This document shows, piece after piece, positions 31,502-39,862 of a DNA stretch of 56,210 nt. The first letter of the stretch is position 1. Every line of letters begins with the position of its first letter. Made by a program: the position numbers and the translations under genes. The notes beneath the pieces are model-generated. The model was not told where the DNA came from, did not search any database, and saw only the letters and a program-made list of their open reading frames with translations. This stretch comes from CAYMSA01 sp964392965. Lineage in GTDB: Bacteria; Actinomycetota; Coriobacteriia; Anaerosomatales; Anaerosomataceae. The DNA is taken from NCBI GenBank assembly GCA_964392965.1, contig CAYMSA010000002.1, positions 1-56,210 of the forward strand. Reading direction: 5' to 3'.

Positions 31502-32853
31502 CCTCTCCCGGCGACCGCAGTCGCAAGTATCGGAACGGCATCGGGGGCCACATCGGTGGCCGTGTGTGAAGACTCCGTGTCCTCAGAAGCGTCGATGGAC
31601 GAGGGCGAGAAGACGCCCGCCGCCATGAAGGCGCGATAGAGCTCGAGGCGGTCCTCGAGGACCTCGGCGAGCCGGGCGATGCCCTCCCGGATCTTCCCGG
31701 TGTCTGCATAGCAGAACGAGAGCCGCATGCAGTTGCGCCCGCGCCCATCGGGATAGAAGGCGTCACCAGCGACATAAGTGATGCCCGACTCGACCGCCTC
31801 GGCGAGTATCGACTTGAGGTCCAGGAACGGCGGCATCTCCACCCAGACGAAGAATCCGCCTACGGGATGCGTCCAGCTGGCCTCAGCCGGAAAGTGTTCG
31901 GCAAGTGCCTCGAGCATGGCGTCGCGCCGCTCGGCGTAGGTACGGGTGAGATCCTGAAGCGTCCGGCGCCAGCGCGGGTCCGCGAAGTAGCGCTCGGCGA
32001 CGATCTGCGTGAAGGGGCTGCCACACAAGTCAGCGGCCTGCTTGGCGAGCAGGATCTTCGCCATGATGGGCTGCGGTGCGATGACCCAGCCGAGACGAAG
32101 ACCCGGCGCGAAGATCTTGGAGAACGTCCCCAGGTAAATGACATCGGGGTCGAGCGCACGCAACGGGAGCGAGTGACCGCCCTCGAAACGCAGGCGGCCG
32201 TACGGGTCATCCTCGATGATCGGAATATCGAACTGCCGGGCAAGATCGATGAGCTCGCGCCGACGAGCGGGTGTCATCGTCACGCCCGTCGGGTTCTGGA
32301 AGTTGGGAATCGTATAGATGAACTTGGCGCCGCGCGGGCCGAGCCGCTTGAGCTCGGCGGCGAGCAGATCGGTCCTGATGCCCTCACTGTCCATGGGGAT
32401 GCAGACCACATTGGGCTCATACGCAGAGAACGCCTGGAGCGCGCCGAGATACGTCGGCCCCTCGCAGATGATGGTGTCACCGGGGTCCAGGAAGACCTTC
32501 GCGACAAGATCGAGCGCCTGCTGGGCACCAGCGGTGATGACGATGTCCTCCACGCGAAGGCGCACGCCGATCTCGGCCATAAGGCCGGCCACGACCCGTC
32601 GAACCTCGACGCGCCCTTCCGAGGATCCGTACTGCAGCGCGGTCAGACCGAAGTCCCGAACCGTCTCAGTGACGGCGGCAAGGGCGTGGTCGATCGGCAC
32701 GCGCTGGATATCCGGCATGCCACCGGAGAACGAGATCATGTCCGGTCGCGTGGCTGCGCCGAAGAGATCGCGGACTGCGCTCGAACGCACATTGCCCATC
32801 CGCTGGGCGTACCGGTCACTCCACTTGTCGAACACGAGACGAGAGGTACCCAT
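31498..32853 (-). CDS. PLP-dependent class I/II aminotransferase (LysN/MocR-like fold)
   Basis: A 451-residue aminotransferase. It binds PLP through GTFSKIFAPGLRLGW (Schiff-base Lys) and has IPNFQNPTGVTM, IIEDDPYGRLRFEG and a C-terminal domain with GGFFVWVEMP. The group includes 2-aminoadipate, aromatic and branched-chain aminotransferases. A roughly 35-residue C-terminal tail (SSIDASEDTESSHT onwards) is extra. ATG 32853 has GAAGGAG upstream. A T-box leader precedes it, so an amino-acid-charged tRNA controls it. Together with ddl it may link amino-acid supply to wall synthesis. Confidence 0.9.
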   Translation of the reverse strand: MGTSRLVFDKWSDRYAQRMGNVRSSAVRDLFGAATRPDMISFSGGMPDIQRVPIDHALAAVTETVRDFGLTALQYGSSEGRVEVRRVVAGLMAEIGVRLRVEDIVITAGAQQALDLVAKVFLDPGDTIICEGPTYLGALQAFSAYEPNVVCIPMDSEGIRTDLLAAELKRLGPRGAKFIYTIPNFQNPTGVTMTPARRRELIDLARQFDIPIIEDDPYGRLRFEGGHSLPLRALDPDVIYLGTFSKIFAPGLRLGWVIAPQPIMAKILLAKQAADLCGSPFTQIVAERYFADPRWRRTLQDLTRTYAERRDAMLEALAEHFPAEASWTHPVGGFFVWVEMPPFLDLKSILAEAVESGITYVAGDAFYPDGRGRNCMRLSFCYADTGKIREGIARLAEVLEDRLELYRAFMAAGVFSPSSIDASEDTESSHTATDVAPDAVPILATAVAGRG

Positions 32854-32887
32854 CGATACTCCTTCAGGCCGTTTCAATCCCCTGACG

Positions 32888-33115
32888 GCAAAAACGACCC
32901 TCGCGACAGGGCGAGGGTCGTTCGCGGTACCACCTGTCTTCGTCCGCGGGAACCGCGGACCTCTTGTCCGGAGTTAACGGCCCTGGCTACCGTCTGCTTC
33001 CGCGCGCTCGCCGGAGTGCGCCTGGCAGAGGACTTGTGGAGGGGTGGCTGGGCTCATGATGCCCTCTTCCCTCACGTCCACATGCGATGTGAAGCCCGTC
33101 CCGAGGACGAGGATG
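32888..33115 (-). ncRNA. T-box riboswitch
   Basis: On the minus strand the conserved AGGTGGTACCGCG lies just before a strong terminator: an 11-base stem (32893-32903 with 32912-32922) followed by TTTTT. A GGGCT/AGCCC stem upstream (near 33050-33095) could be stem I, with ATC as a possible isoleucine specifier, but that reading is weak. Uncharged tRNA should stabilise the antiterminator and let the aminotransferase-ddl operon be transcribed. Confidence 0.9.
32893..32922 (-). terminator. T-box intrinsic terminator
   Basis: The stem AACGACCCTCG/CGAGGGTCGTT with an eight-base loop is followed, on the minus strand, by a T run and lies next to the T-box sequence. Confidence 0.93.
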
Positions 33116-33121
33116 GAAGCA

Positions 33122-33151
33122 ACCTTAGCACCGGCTCTCGCGCCCGGTCAA
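33122..33151 (-). promoter_or_regulatory. Candidate promoter of the T-box operon
   Basis: On the minus strand TTGACC (33151-33146) and TAAGGT (33127-33122) are 18 bases apart, directly upstream of the T-box leader. Confidence 0.55.
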
Positions 33152-33180
33152 ACGGTCCGGCGGCTCGCGTAACCAGTCTG

Positions 33181-33693
33181 TCATTCGGTGTTCGTCCCGA
33201 ACGCCTCACGCGCGCTTCGAACAGGCTGCGCCCTCAGTGAACGGAGCCGAAGGATCTCGGCGGAAAGATCACCGACCGGCGCTCCCGAGAGCACGCGATC
33301 GAGTGTCACCACCGCGAGCTTGACCGCCCCGAGGCACACGAGATCGTGATCGTACTCGACCGAGATGCGAAACGCTCCAGGGCCGTCCCGGACGGCGTCC
33401 CATGCGGTCACGCCCGCCAGGTCGCGGACCGAGCCGGCCTCGGCCATGATCTCGAGAACCACGTGCTCGAAAAGGTGGGCGGTCTCCGTGTCGAACGACT
33501 CGTCGAAGAAAGCGGTCGCCGCAGGGTTCCCGCATCGGTGATGGCGCAATCCGGGCAGTGCTTCGAACAGCGCATCCACCTGTTCGCGCGGCACGACACG
33601 CGTTCGACGGACATCCAGCCGAACGAGGAGGGTCACTTCGACGTGCGCAACACCGACTGTGACGCGCGTCACGCGCAGCGCGGAGCCGCTCAT
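33181..33693 (-). CDS. CphA N-terminal-like domain protein, stand-alone
   Basis: A 170-residue protein resembling only the N-terminal domain of cyanophycin synthetase. Shared features are LPGLRHHRC, the His-rich helix HLFEHVVLEIMAEAG and FRISVEYDHDLVCLGA. The ATP-grasp and Mur-ligase domains of CphA are absent and do not follow. In CphA this domain carries substrate-handling and structural roles, but the function of free-standing copies is unknown to me. The ATG at 33693 has no strong ribosome site. It ends about 30 bases before the T-box promoter of the next operon. Confidence 0.6.
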   Translation of the reverse strand: MSGSALRVTRVTVGVAHVEVTLLVRLDVRRTRVVPREQVDALFEALPGLRHHRCGNPAATAFFDESFDTETAHLFEHVVLEIMAEAGSVRDLAGVTAWDAVRDGPGAFRISVEYDHDLVCLGAVKLAVVTLDRVLSGAPVGDLSAEILRLRSLRAQPVRSAREAFGTNTE

Positions 33694-33729
33694 ATGTTCG
33701 CGGGCGACGCCAGCCCCGGGCCCGATGTC

Positions 33730-34038
33730 TCAGACGTCTCGCCGGGCACGGCTCGCGCCCGCGAAGTATGCGATCGAAAGCGCCGTGATGAACACGACGG
33801 CGCCCACAGCGACATGGCGACTCATCGGCTGACGGGCGACGACGTGGAGTTCGGCCTGTGCAAGATCGGAGATGCGTGTCGCCTTGCGCTTGAGGTCGTC
33901 CACGCTGATACGCGCAGCCTCTTGTCCTGCGGAAGGAAGGTCGAGGCCCGTTGAGCACTCAGTGGCCGAAAGTGGCCGGGGCCCCTCATCCGGCTGCAAC
34001 ACCGGAGCTGCCTGAACGTCTCTGATGACCTCGCTCAT
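33730..34038 (-). CDS. Small single-pass membrane protein (DUF3618-like)
   Basis: A 102-residue protein. A variable, Pro-rich first half is followed by ISVDDLKRKATRISDLAQAEL and one C-terminal membrane helix (VAVGAVVFITALSIAYFAGA) ending in Arg residues. The ATG overlaps the stop of the holin-like gene (ATGA), so both are made together. This pairing is frequent in actinobacteria; the function is unknown but probably envelope-related. Confidence 0.75.
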   Translation of the reverse strand: MSEVIRDVQAAPVLQPDEGPRPLSATECSTGLDLPSAGQEAARISVDDLKRKATRISDLAQAELHVVARQPMSRHVAVGAVVFITALSIAYFAGASRARRDV

Positions 34039-34382
34039 TTCTGCATCGACCTCGCTTTGATCACAAGGAACACTCCGGCCGCTATGAGCAGCACCAGGCC
34101 CACGACGAGAAGCGCGCCCGGGTAGCCGAGCCACGACGCAAGGTACAGGAATGCGGCGACCGCGATGAACGTCACCGCCACCGCTACGAGCAGCGCGGCG
34201 GCGAACGCGGATGCGAGCGTCAGGCCCACGCGCTGGATGGGCTGCACCACCTTCTCCTGCACAAGGCTCGACGCCTCCTGGCGCAACCAGTCCACAGCCG
34301 TCTGCAGCAAGTCGGCGACCGCGTCGATGATGCCTTCGACCCCGCTACGCGCGTTATCTGGTTGGCGTGCCGGTTCTTCCAT
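34035..34382 (-). CDS. Holin-like small membrane protein (Actinobacterial holin-X type)
   Basis: A 115-residue protein with an N-terminal amphipathic part (AVADLLQTAVDWLRQEASSLVQEKV) and two membrane helices (ASAFAAALLVAVAVTFIAVA and ALLVVGLVLLIAAGVFLVI). This fits the phage-holin-like family found as housekeeping genes in actinobacteria. No phage genes are nearby, so it is unlikely to lyse cells. ATG 34382 has GAAGGAGG upstream. Confidence 0.78.
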   Translation of the reverse strand: MEEPARQPDNARSGVEGIIDAVADLLQTAVDWLRQEASSLVQEKVVQPIQRVGLTLASAFAAALLVAVAVTFIAVAAFLYLASWLGYPGALLVVGLVLLIAAGVFLVIKARSMQK

Positions 34383-34515
34383 GGAACCTCCTTCCAGGGC
34401 GTATGTCTCGTAGCAGCATACCCCGAAGATACCCTACGTGAGCCACTGCAGGCAGAACAACGTCGCGGAGGGTTTGCCCTGGCGCTTCAGGCCGCAGAAT
34501 CGGACGCGCCCCGAA

Positions 34516-34549
34516 GAGCCCCTGCGTGCTGTGAGGCGCACAGGGGCTC
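34516..34549 (-). terminator. Hairpin terminator after the RlpA-like gene
   Basis: The arms GAGCCCCTG and CAGGGGCTC pair perfectly, 31 bases past the minus-strand stop at 34580. Confidence 0.65.
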
Positions 34550-34579
34550 GACGAGACGTGGCACAGAGAGCGATGGTGT

Positions 34580-35215
34580 CTAGAGGATGCGATACTGGAC
34601 CGTCGCGACACCCGAGAAGCCGAGTGCCTTCGCGGTTCCGGGGCCGAGGTCGAACGTGCGACCCGCGCTGAACGGACCACGGTCCATGACGGTGGCCACG
34701 CACGTACGGCCCTTGTACGAGAACTCGATCCGGGTGCCGAACGGCAGCGTCCTATGTGCGACAACCATGCTTGAGGTGGTGAGGATCTCGCCGCTCGCCA
34801 TCGTGTTGCCGTAGAAGCCCGGGCCGTACCAGGAAGCCGTGGCGCTCTTCCATCCCGAGGTGGACGCCGCTGTCGATGACGCCGAGGACTTACCTGCCGT
34901 TCCGGTTGCAGATGACGCGGCCCGCGCGGAAGTCGCCTTCTTCACGACCGTGGCGGTGCGGGTACCGGTTGCCTGTGCGTCTGCGGCTGCGATGCCGGAG
35001 GGGGTGCGGATATCGGCGACCGCCGATTCGCCTTCGGGCGCTGTTGTAAGAGCAGCGACCGGCACTGACGCGATTCGATCTTCGACGACCTGTGCGTACG
35101 CTGCCTGGACCGGGGTCTCGGCGTATGCGACCAGAGTCACTGCGATGAGCACGGCCACTGCGCCTGCACTCATGGCTAACGGGGCGCCGAAGATTCGACT
35201 ACTGCCTGATTTCAC
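34580..35215 (-). CDS. rlpA: RlpA-like double-psi beta-barrel protein
   Basis: A 211-residue secreted or membrane-anchored protein. One N-terminal hydrophobic segment (AMSAGAVAVLIAVTLVAYA) leads to an Ala/Ser/Thr-rich linker and a C-terminal DPBB domain: ASWYGPGFYGNTMASGEIL, AHRTLPFGTRIEF and VMDRGPFSAGRTFDLGPGTAKALGF. This carries the Asp and His positions of lytic transglycosylase RlpA, which cuts naked glycan strands. GTG 35215 has GGAGG five bases upstream; the frame to 35350 is leader. A role in wall turnover is likely. Confidence 0.85.
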   Translation of the reverse strand: MKSGSSRIFGAPLAMSAGAVAVLIAVTLVAYAETPVQAAYAQVVEDRIASVPVAALTTAPEGESAVADIRTPSGIAAADAQATGTRTATVVKKATSARAASSATGTAGKSSASSTAASTSGWKSATASWYGPGFYGNTMASGEILTTSSMVVAHRTLPFGTRIEFSYKGRTCVATVMDRGPFSAGRTFDLGPGTAKALGFSGVATVQYRIL

Positions 35216-35553
35216 TCTGTCCTCCAAAGGACGGCTATAGGACAGGCGGCAGCCAGGGTGCACGACGACTGAGGGGGAGATCGAAGAGAGGGAGAGCGAG
35301 TCGCCGCGCGTCTGGTCACGCAGATCGGACGTATCCGCCGCCGTGACCACGCAGCAGGTTCTCTGCTGTTCGTGGTGATGAACCGTGATCCTCGACCGGC
35401 CGGAAAAGGCGTCGTGCCGGTCCTGACGTAGTAGTTTGGTGTGTGCGAAGCCGGTTCAACGCAGCGGCCCTTCGGCCATCTCGCGCACCCCGCACACGCC
35501 CCGTTCAAGCGAACAAACGGGAATACTATCACACTGTAGCGCTCGATGGGAAA
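35216..35553. other. 338-bp leader and intergenic region
   Basis: It lies between the RlpA-like start and the UPF0182 terminator. It shows no gene and no T-box or M-box motif. Wall-hydrolase genes in actinobacteria are often under a c-di-AMP riboswitch, but the conserved blocks of that RNA are not visible here. Confidence 0.4.
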
Positions 35554-35589
35554 CGGGCGGCCGCCTGCCTGGATGCTGACGGCCGCCCG
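35554..35589 (-). terminator. Intrinsic-type terminator after the UPF0182 gene
   Basis: A perfect ten-base GC stem CGGGCGGCCG (35554-35563) pairs with 35580-35589, seven bases past the minus-strand stop, followed by TTTCCC. Confidence 0.75.
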
Positions 35590-35595
35590 CTCGCG

Positions 35596-38373
35596 TCACG
35601 ACCCGGTGGGGGTGACCTCCAGGGAGGGTTCGGCGGTCGCCTCCGATGACGCGCCCGCGAGCTGTTCGAGCAGCTCGCCGAGAGCGTCGATATACTCGCC
35701 GTAGGCGGCCCAGTCGCCGTTGCGCTGGGCCTCGATGGCCCGATCGAACAGCTCCACTGCCTCGGCCGCTGTCGTACCATCGGGCGGCCGCACGCCTCCG
35801 TCATCGCCTCCGTCATCGCCCCCGCCGTTGGCCACCGCGCCAAAGACGGCCGCGAGCGCCTTGGGCAGGTCGGCCTCCATCGCCACCTCGTCACCGTATG
35901 CGACGATCACGCGGGTGAGCTGCGGCATCGCCGTCTCGGTCGCCTGCAGGTACAGCGGACGGACGTAGACGACCGAGTCGTTCACCGGGATGACCAGGAG
36001 GTTGCCGAATATCACCGAGGCGCCGCGCTGACTCCAGAGCGTGAGCTGCTGCGAGATCACCGGGTCCTGGTTGATCCGGGCATCGATCTGGGCGGGGCCG
36101 AGCACGAGACTCTGCTTCGGGAATGTGTAGACGACACGCTCACCGTAGGAATCCGCGTCCGACTTGGCGGCCATCCAGCCGTTCATGTTCGCCTTCGCCC
36201 TCGGCGTGAACGGAATCATGATCATGAACTCCTCGGTGTCCTCCTCGGGAAGCTTCATGAGCACGTAGTACGGCTCCATGGCCGAACCTGTGCCGTCCAC
36301 CGACTCTCCGGGGAGTGCCCACTGGTCCTCCTTGTTGTAGAAGGATTTGGGGTTGAGCATGTGGTACGTCTTGTAGACCTCGGCCTGCAGCGAGAAGTAG
36401 TCGGCCGGGTAGCGCAGATGCTGCTGGATGCCTTCGGGCATCTCCGAGACGTCGGTGAGCATGCCCGGGAAGACGTTGGACCATGCCTGCAGGAGCGGGT
36501 CCTCGGAGTCGTACGCGTAGAGGGTCGTGGTGCCCTCGTAGGCGTCGATGGTCACCTTCACCGAGTTGCGCACGTAGTTGATGCCGTTGTAGCGCTCGGA
36601 GTATGGATAGCGGTCCGAGACGGTATAGCAGTCGACTACCCACACGATTCGGCCGTCGAGAATCACGGGATACGGGTCTTCGTCGACCGCGAGCCACGGG
36701 GCGATTGCCGCGATGCGCTCGGTCACGGTGCGCCGGTAGAGCACGCGGCTCTCGTCGTCGATGTAGCCGCTCATCACGATCTGCGGTGCCGAGAAGCGCA
36801 TAGCGAACGCAAGCCGCTTGGCGATGCTGTCGACCGCGATGCCGCCGGTGCCGGTGTAGCTCGTCTCCGCGTACACCTCACCGACGGGATAGTCGAACTC
36901 GGGCAGCTGCGTGTTGGCGATCACGTAGTTCTCGGACCTCTCGCCGAAGTAGATCGCCGGTTGCTCCACCACGAGGTCGGTATCGGACACTGGCGGGATG
37001 TCGCGCACGATGAAGACCGGATAGCCCTGGGCGCTCGCCTCGCTCACCGGACCCACGACGACGCCGTAGCCGTGGGTGTACACGAGGTGCTGGTTCACCC
37101 ACGTCTGGGCCTGCTCGGCGAGACTCGAGACGTCGAGCTCCCGCGCCGAGATGAGCACCTGCGTCGGCCGCCCGTCGATCGTGTAGCGGTCCACGTCAAC
37201 GTCGGTGAAGTCGTAGTACGTGCGCATGCCCTGCAGCTGCCAGTAGGTGTCCTCCACGATGGCCGGGTCCCACAACCTCACGTTCTCGAGGGTCGCTGCA
37301 TTCTCGGCGATGTCATCGGCATCGAGCGTCTCGGCGGCGGGGAACTCGCGCACCTCAACGGTGTCGAGCCCGAACGCCGCCCGCGTGGCGGCGATGTTGC
37401 GCTCGATGTAGGGCACCTCAGCCTCGACTTCGTTGGGCCCGACGCGGAACTGCTGCACCAACGCGGGGTACACGCCGCCCACGAGCACGGCTGCGGCCAC
37501 CCACACGCCAAGCGCCATGGCCGGCAGCCGCAGCCCCCGGAAGCGGATGTTGGCGATGAGGGCGATGCCCGAGACGATGGCTATCACGATGAGGATCGAG
37601 TACGCAGGCAGCTGCGCGTGCACGTCGGCGTAGGACGCGCCGACGACCTGTCCCCTCGGTGAGAAGTTGAGCTCGAAGCGACTGAGCCAGTAGCCGAAGG
37701 CCTGCATGAAGACGATGAGTCCGGCCAACACAGAAAGGTGCGCCTTCACGTGCGGGTCGAAGCCGTGCCAGCGGTCCCATGGCCTGAGTGAGCCGTTCAG
37801 GAGATAGGCGACCGCCGTGAGTACGAGCGTGACGAGCAGCCCGACAGTCAGCCACGACTGCAGCAGACGCAGCGCAGGCAGGCTGAAGAAGTAGAAGCCG
37901 ACGTCACGGCCGAACTGCGCATCGGCGACGCCGAAGGAGCCGCCATTGAGGCCGAGGGCGAAGACGTCCCACGAGCCCGAGATCGTGATGCCCTCCATCA
38001 CCGCGAGCACGAGGCTGACGACCACGATGGCGGGACCGGAGAACTTGGCAGCCCATTCGCGGGCCGCGTCGATGAACATCATGAGCCGGGCCGCGCTCTC
38101 CCCCATCGGTCGCCGGGGTGAGAACGTCGGCTTCACTGAACGCGCGATGCGCAGATTCACGTAGAGCAGCACGAAGTAGACGAGCGCGGTGGCGATGCCT
38201 GTACCCCACTGCCAGGCGAGTGTGCGCCAGAACACGCCCGCCTGATCCACGCTCGAGAACCAGAGGACTTCGGTGTAGAAGCGCGAGAGTGCGCCAGAGG
38301 CAAGCAGAAGCACAATCACGACGATGAGAGCGACCCGCGTGGGCCGTATCGGTCTCCGGGTGGTTTCCGCCAT
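35596..38373 (-). CDS. UPF0182 family membrane protein
   Basis: A 925-residue protein of the UPF0182 (COG1615) family, normal length. Seven N-terminal membrane segments (first VALIVVIVLLLASGALSRF) are followed by a large domain, presumably external, with YIERNIAATRAAFGL, TYGYGVVVGPV-like HGYGVVVGPVSEA and PEFDYPVG. The tail is Asp/Gly-rich, then an acidic helix. The function is unknown; the family is common in Actinobacteria. ATG 38373 has GGAGGGG upstream. It follows the HD-GYP gene with a 73-bp gap. Confidence 0.92.
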   Translation of the reverse strand: MAETTRRPIRPTRVALIVVIVLLLASGALSRFYTEVLWFSSVDQAGVFWRTLAWQWGTGIATALVYFVLLYVNLRIARSVKPTFSPRRPMGESAARLMMFIDAAREWAAKFSGPAIVVVSLVLAVMEGITISGSWDVFALGLNGGSFGVADAQFGRDVGFYFFSLPALRLLQSWLTVGLLVTLVLTAVAYLLNGSLRPWDRWHGFDPHVKAHLSVLAGLIVFMQAFGYWLSRFELNFSPRGQVVGASYADVHAQLPAYSILIVIAIVSGIALIANIRFRGLRLPAMALGVWVAAAVLVGGVYPALVQQFRVGPNEVEAEVPYIERNIAATRAAFGLDTVEVREFPAAETLDADDIAENAATLENVRLWDPAIVEDTYWQLQGMRTYYDFTDVDVDRYTIDGRPTQVLISARELDVSSLAEQAQTWVNQHLVYTHGYGVVVGPVSEASAQGYPVFIVRDIPPVSDTDLVVEQPAIYFGERSENYVIANTQLPEFDYPVGEVYAETSYTGTGGIAVDSIAKRLAFAMRFSAPQIVMSGYIDDESRVLYRRTVTERIAAIAPWLAVDEDPYPVILDGRIVWVVDCYTVSDRYPYSERYNGINYVRNSVKVTIDAYEGTTTLYAYDSEDPLLQAWSNVFPGMLTDVSEMPEGIQQHLRYPADYFSLQAEVYKTYHMLNPKSFYNKEDQWALPGESVDGTGSAMEPYYVLMKLPEEDTEEFMIMIPFTPRAKANMNGWMAAKSDADSYGERVVYTFPKQSLVLGPAQIDARINQDPVISQQLTLWSQRGASVIFGNLLVIPVNDSVVYVRPLYLQATETAMPQLTRVIVAYGDEVAMEADLPKALAAVFGAVANGGGDDGGDDGGVRPPDGTTAAEAVELFDRAIEAQRNGDWAAYGEYIDALGELLEQLAGASSEATAEPSLEVTPTGS

Positions 38374-38446
38374 CTTCCCCTCCGCTGTAGGGACCAGTGA
38401 CATGGATGCGCCCCGACCTGTGTTGTGCTGCTCGTGGGCCGTCCAC

Positions 38447-39862
38447 CTACAGGTAGTCGGACACCTCGATGTTCATCGCCGCGGGATCGAGACAGCGAAC
38501 GACGGTCGGAGCGTCGGCTCGCGAGTCGCGCTCCATCCCCGCCAGGTCGATATCGAATGGTTCAGCCATGATACCGTATGCGTCCGTTATGATGCGGACG
38601 ACCGGCCTTCTCGGCGCATCGGCCGAGGCCCTGACGACGATGCCGATCTCCCCTGTGTCGAGCAAGACGAGGGACCGCGGAGGGTAGCTTCCGAGCAACC
38701 GCACGAGCAGACGGACGAGGTCGGGGTCGAGGATGGTGCCCGCCATCTCTCCCACCATCATCATCGCCTCGTCTTGCAGGCGCGCGTCGCTATAGGAGCG
38801 GTCCGAAGTCATCGCGTCGAAGACATCCGCAACGGCGACGATCCTGCTCATCAGGGCCTGCGGTCTGCGCAGAACCGGCTCAGGGTAACCGCTTCCGTCG
38901 TAGCGCATGTGGTGCTCCAGCACGCACACCATCACCGATCGATCGAGTCCGCTCGTGAGCGCGGCGAGCTGCGCGCCGTACTCGGGATGCCGGCGCATCT
39001 CGCTCCATTCCTCGACGGTGAGCGCGCCCTTCTTGTTGATGATGCTCGCATCGACTCGCATCTTGCCGATGTCGTGCAGGAGCGCTCCCGCGCCGAGGGA
39101 CGAGAGGAAGCGGTGTTCCTTCGAGAGTGCCGAACCCATCGCGAGCGAAAGGATGGCCACGTTGACCGAATGGTAGAAGGTGTACTCGTCATGGCTCTTC
39201 AGCCCGGAAAGCTCGAGCATCGCGGCGCGGTTGTGCACCACGTTGTCCACCAGACTCTGCACCGTACGGCGCACGTGCGCGACGTTGAGCTCACGTCCGG
39301 ACCTGATGAAGCGGTCGAGCTCCCGTACGAGATCGAGGGCCCCCGCGTACGCCGCCTTCTCCTCGCCGGACAACCGATCGAGGTCGGACACGTCCCGGAT
39401 GACGCTCACCGTCCCGATAGCGATATGCGGCATCTTCGCATCCGCCGCACCCCAGCCGAAGGTCCCGGGATGGCCCCCGGGGCGCGTGAGCACGATTGCC
39501 AGATGAGCCAGCTCCTGAAGCAGCAGGCCACGCTTGAAGGTCACGCTCTGCACGCCGATGGCGACGAGGTCGCGCACGAACTGATCGAACTGCACGCTCT
39601 CGCCCGGAAGCAGTTGCCCTCCGAGGAACACTTCGCCGTCGGCGAACGTGAGTGGCACGTCCACCCCTTCGGCGTGGTACTGGCGCACCACCTCGAGCAG
39701 CTCCTCACACGCGCTGAGCAGCGCCGGGTGATCCGCCGGGTAGAGCCGGGCGGCACGCCGGAGCGAGTAGAGCCGCGCCAGGAGCGTCCTGGCACGCGCG
39801 ACCTGGTTGGCCGAGAAGAGACGCGTCGCATCGTGCGGGGGTTCGTGCGTGAGGCCACTCAT
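38447..39862 (-). CDS. HD-GYP domain protein with novel N-terminal domain
   Basis: A 471-residue protein. Residues about 25-125 form a domain that resembles the N-terminus of the upstream HEAT protein (AARLYPADHP, LTFADGEVFL, VTFKRGLL). The HD-GYP part has HSVNVAI (His231), LLHDIGKM (His263-Asp264), EHHMRYDGSGYP (His317-318, GSGYP for GYP) and the C-terminal helices. HD-GYP enzymes usually cut cyclic di-GMP. GSGYP is a common variant and all metal ligands seem present, so it is probably active. No REC or membrane sensor domain is seen. The ATG overlaps the HEAT gene stop. Confidence 0.9.
   Translation of the reverse strand: MSGLTHEPPHDATRLFSANQVARARTLLARLYSLRRAARLYPADHPALLSACEELLEVVRQYHAEGVDVPLTFADGEVFLGGQLLPGESVQFDQFVRDLVAIGVQSVTFKRGLLLQELAHLAIVLTRPGGHPGTFGWGAADAKMPHIAIGTVSVIRDVSDLDRLSGEEKAAYAGALDLVRELDRFIRSGRELNVAHVRRTVQSLVDNVVHNRAAMLELSGLKSHDEYTFYHSVNVAILSLAMGSALSKEHRFLSSLGAGALLHDIGKMRVDASIINKKGALTVEEWSEMRRHPEYGAQLAALTSGLDRSVMVCVLEHHMRYDGSGYPEPVLRRPQALMSRIVAVADVFDAMTSDRSYSDARLQDEAMMMVGEMAGTILDPDLVRLLVRLLGSYPPRSLVLLDTGEIGIVVRASADAPRRPVVRIITDAYGIMAEPFDIDLAGMERDSRADAPTVVRCLDPAAMNIEVSDYL

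Noticed and set aside
35216..35553. c-di-AMP (ydaO) riboswitch upstream of the RlpA-like gene
   Set aside because: Expected from family habits, but the conserved sequence blocks are not present.
36361..37662. 433-residue plus-strand open frame
   Set aside because: Lies fully inside the UPF0182 gene on the other strand and has no recognisable features.
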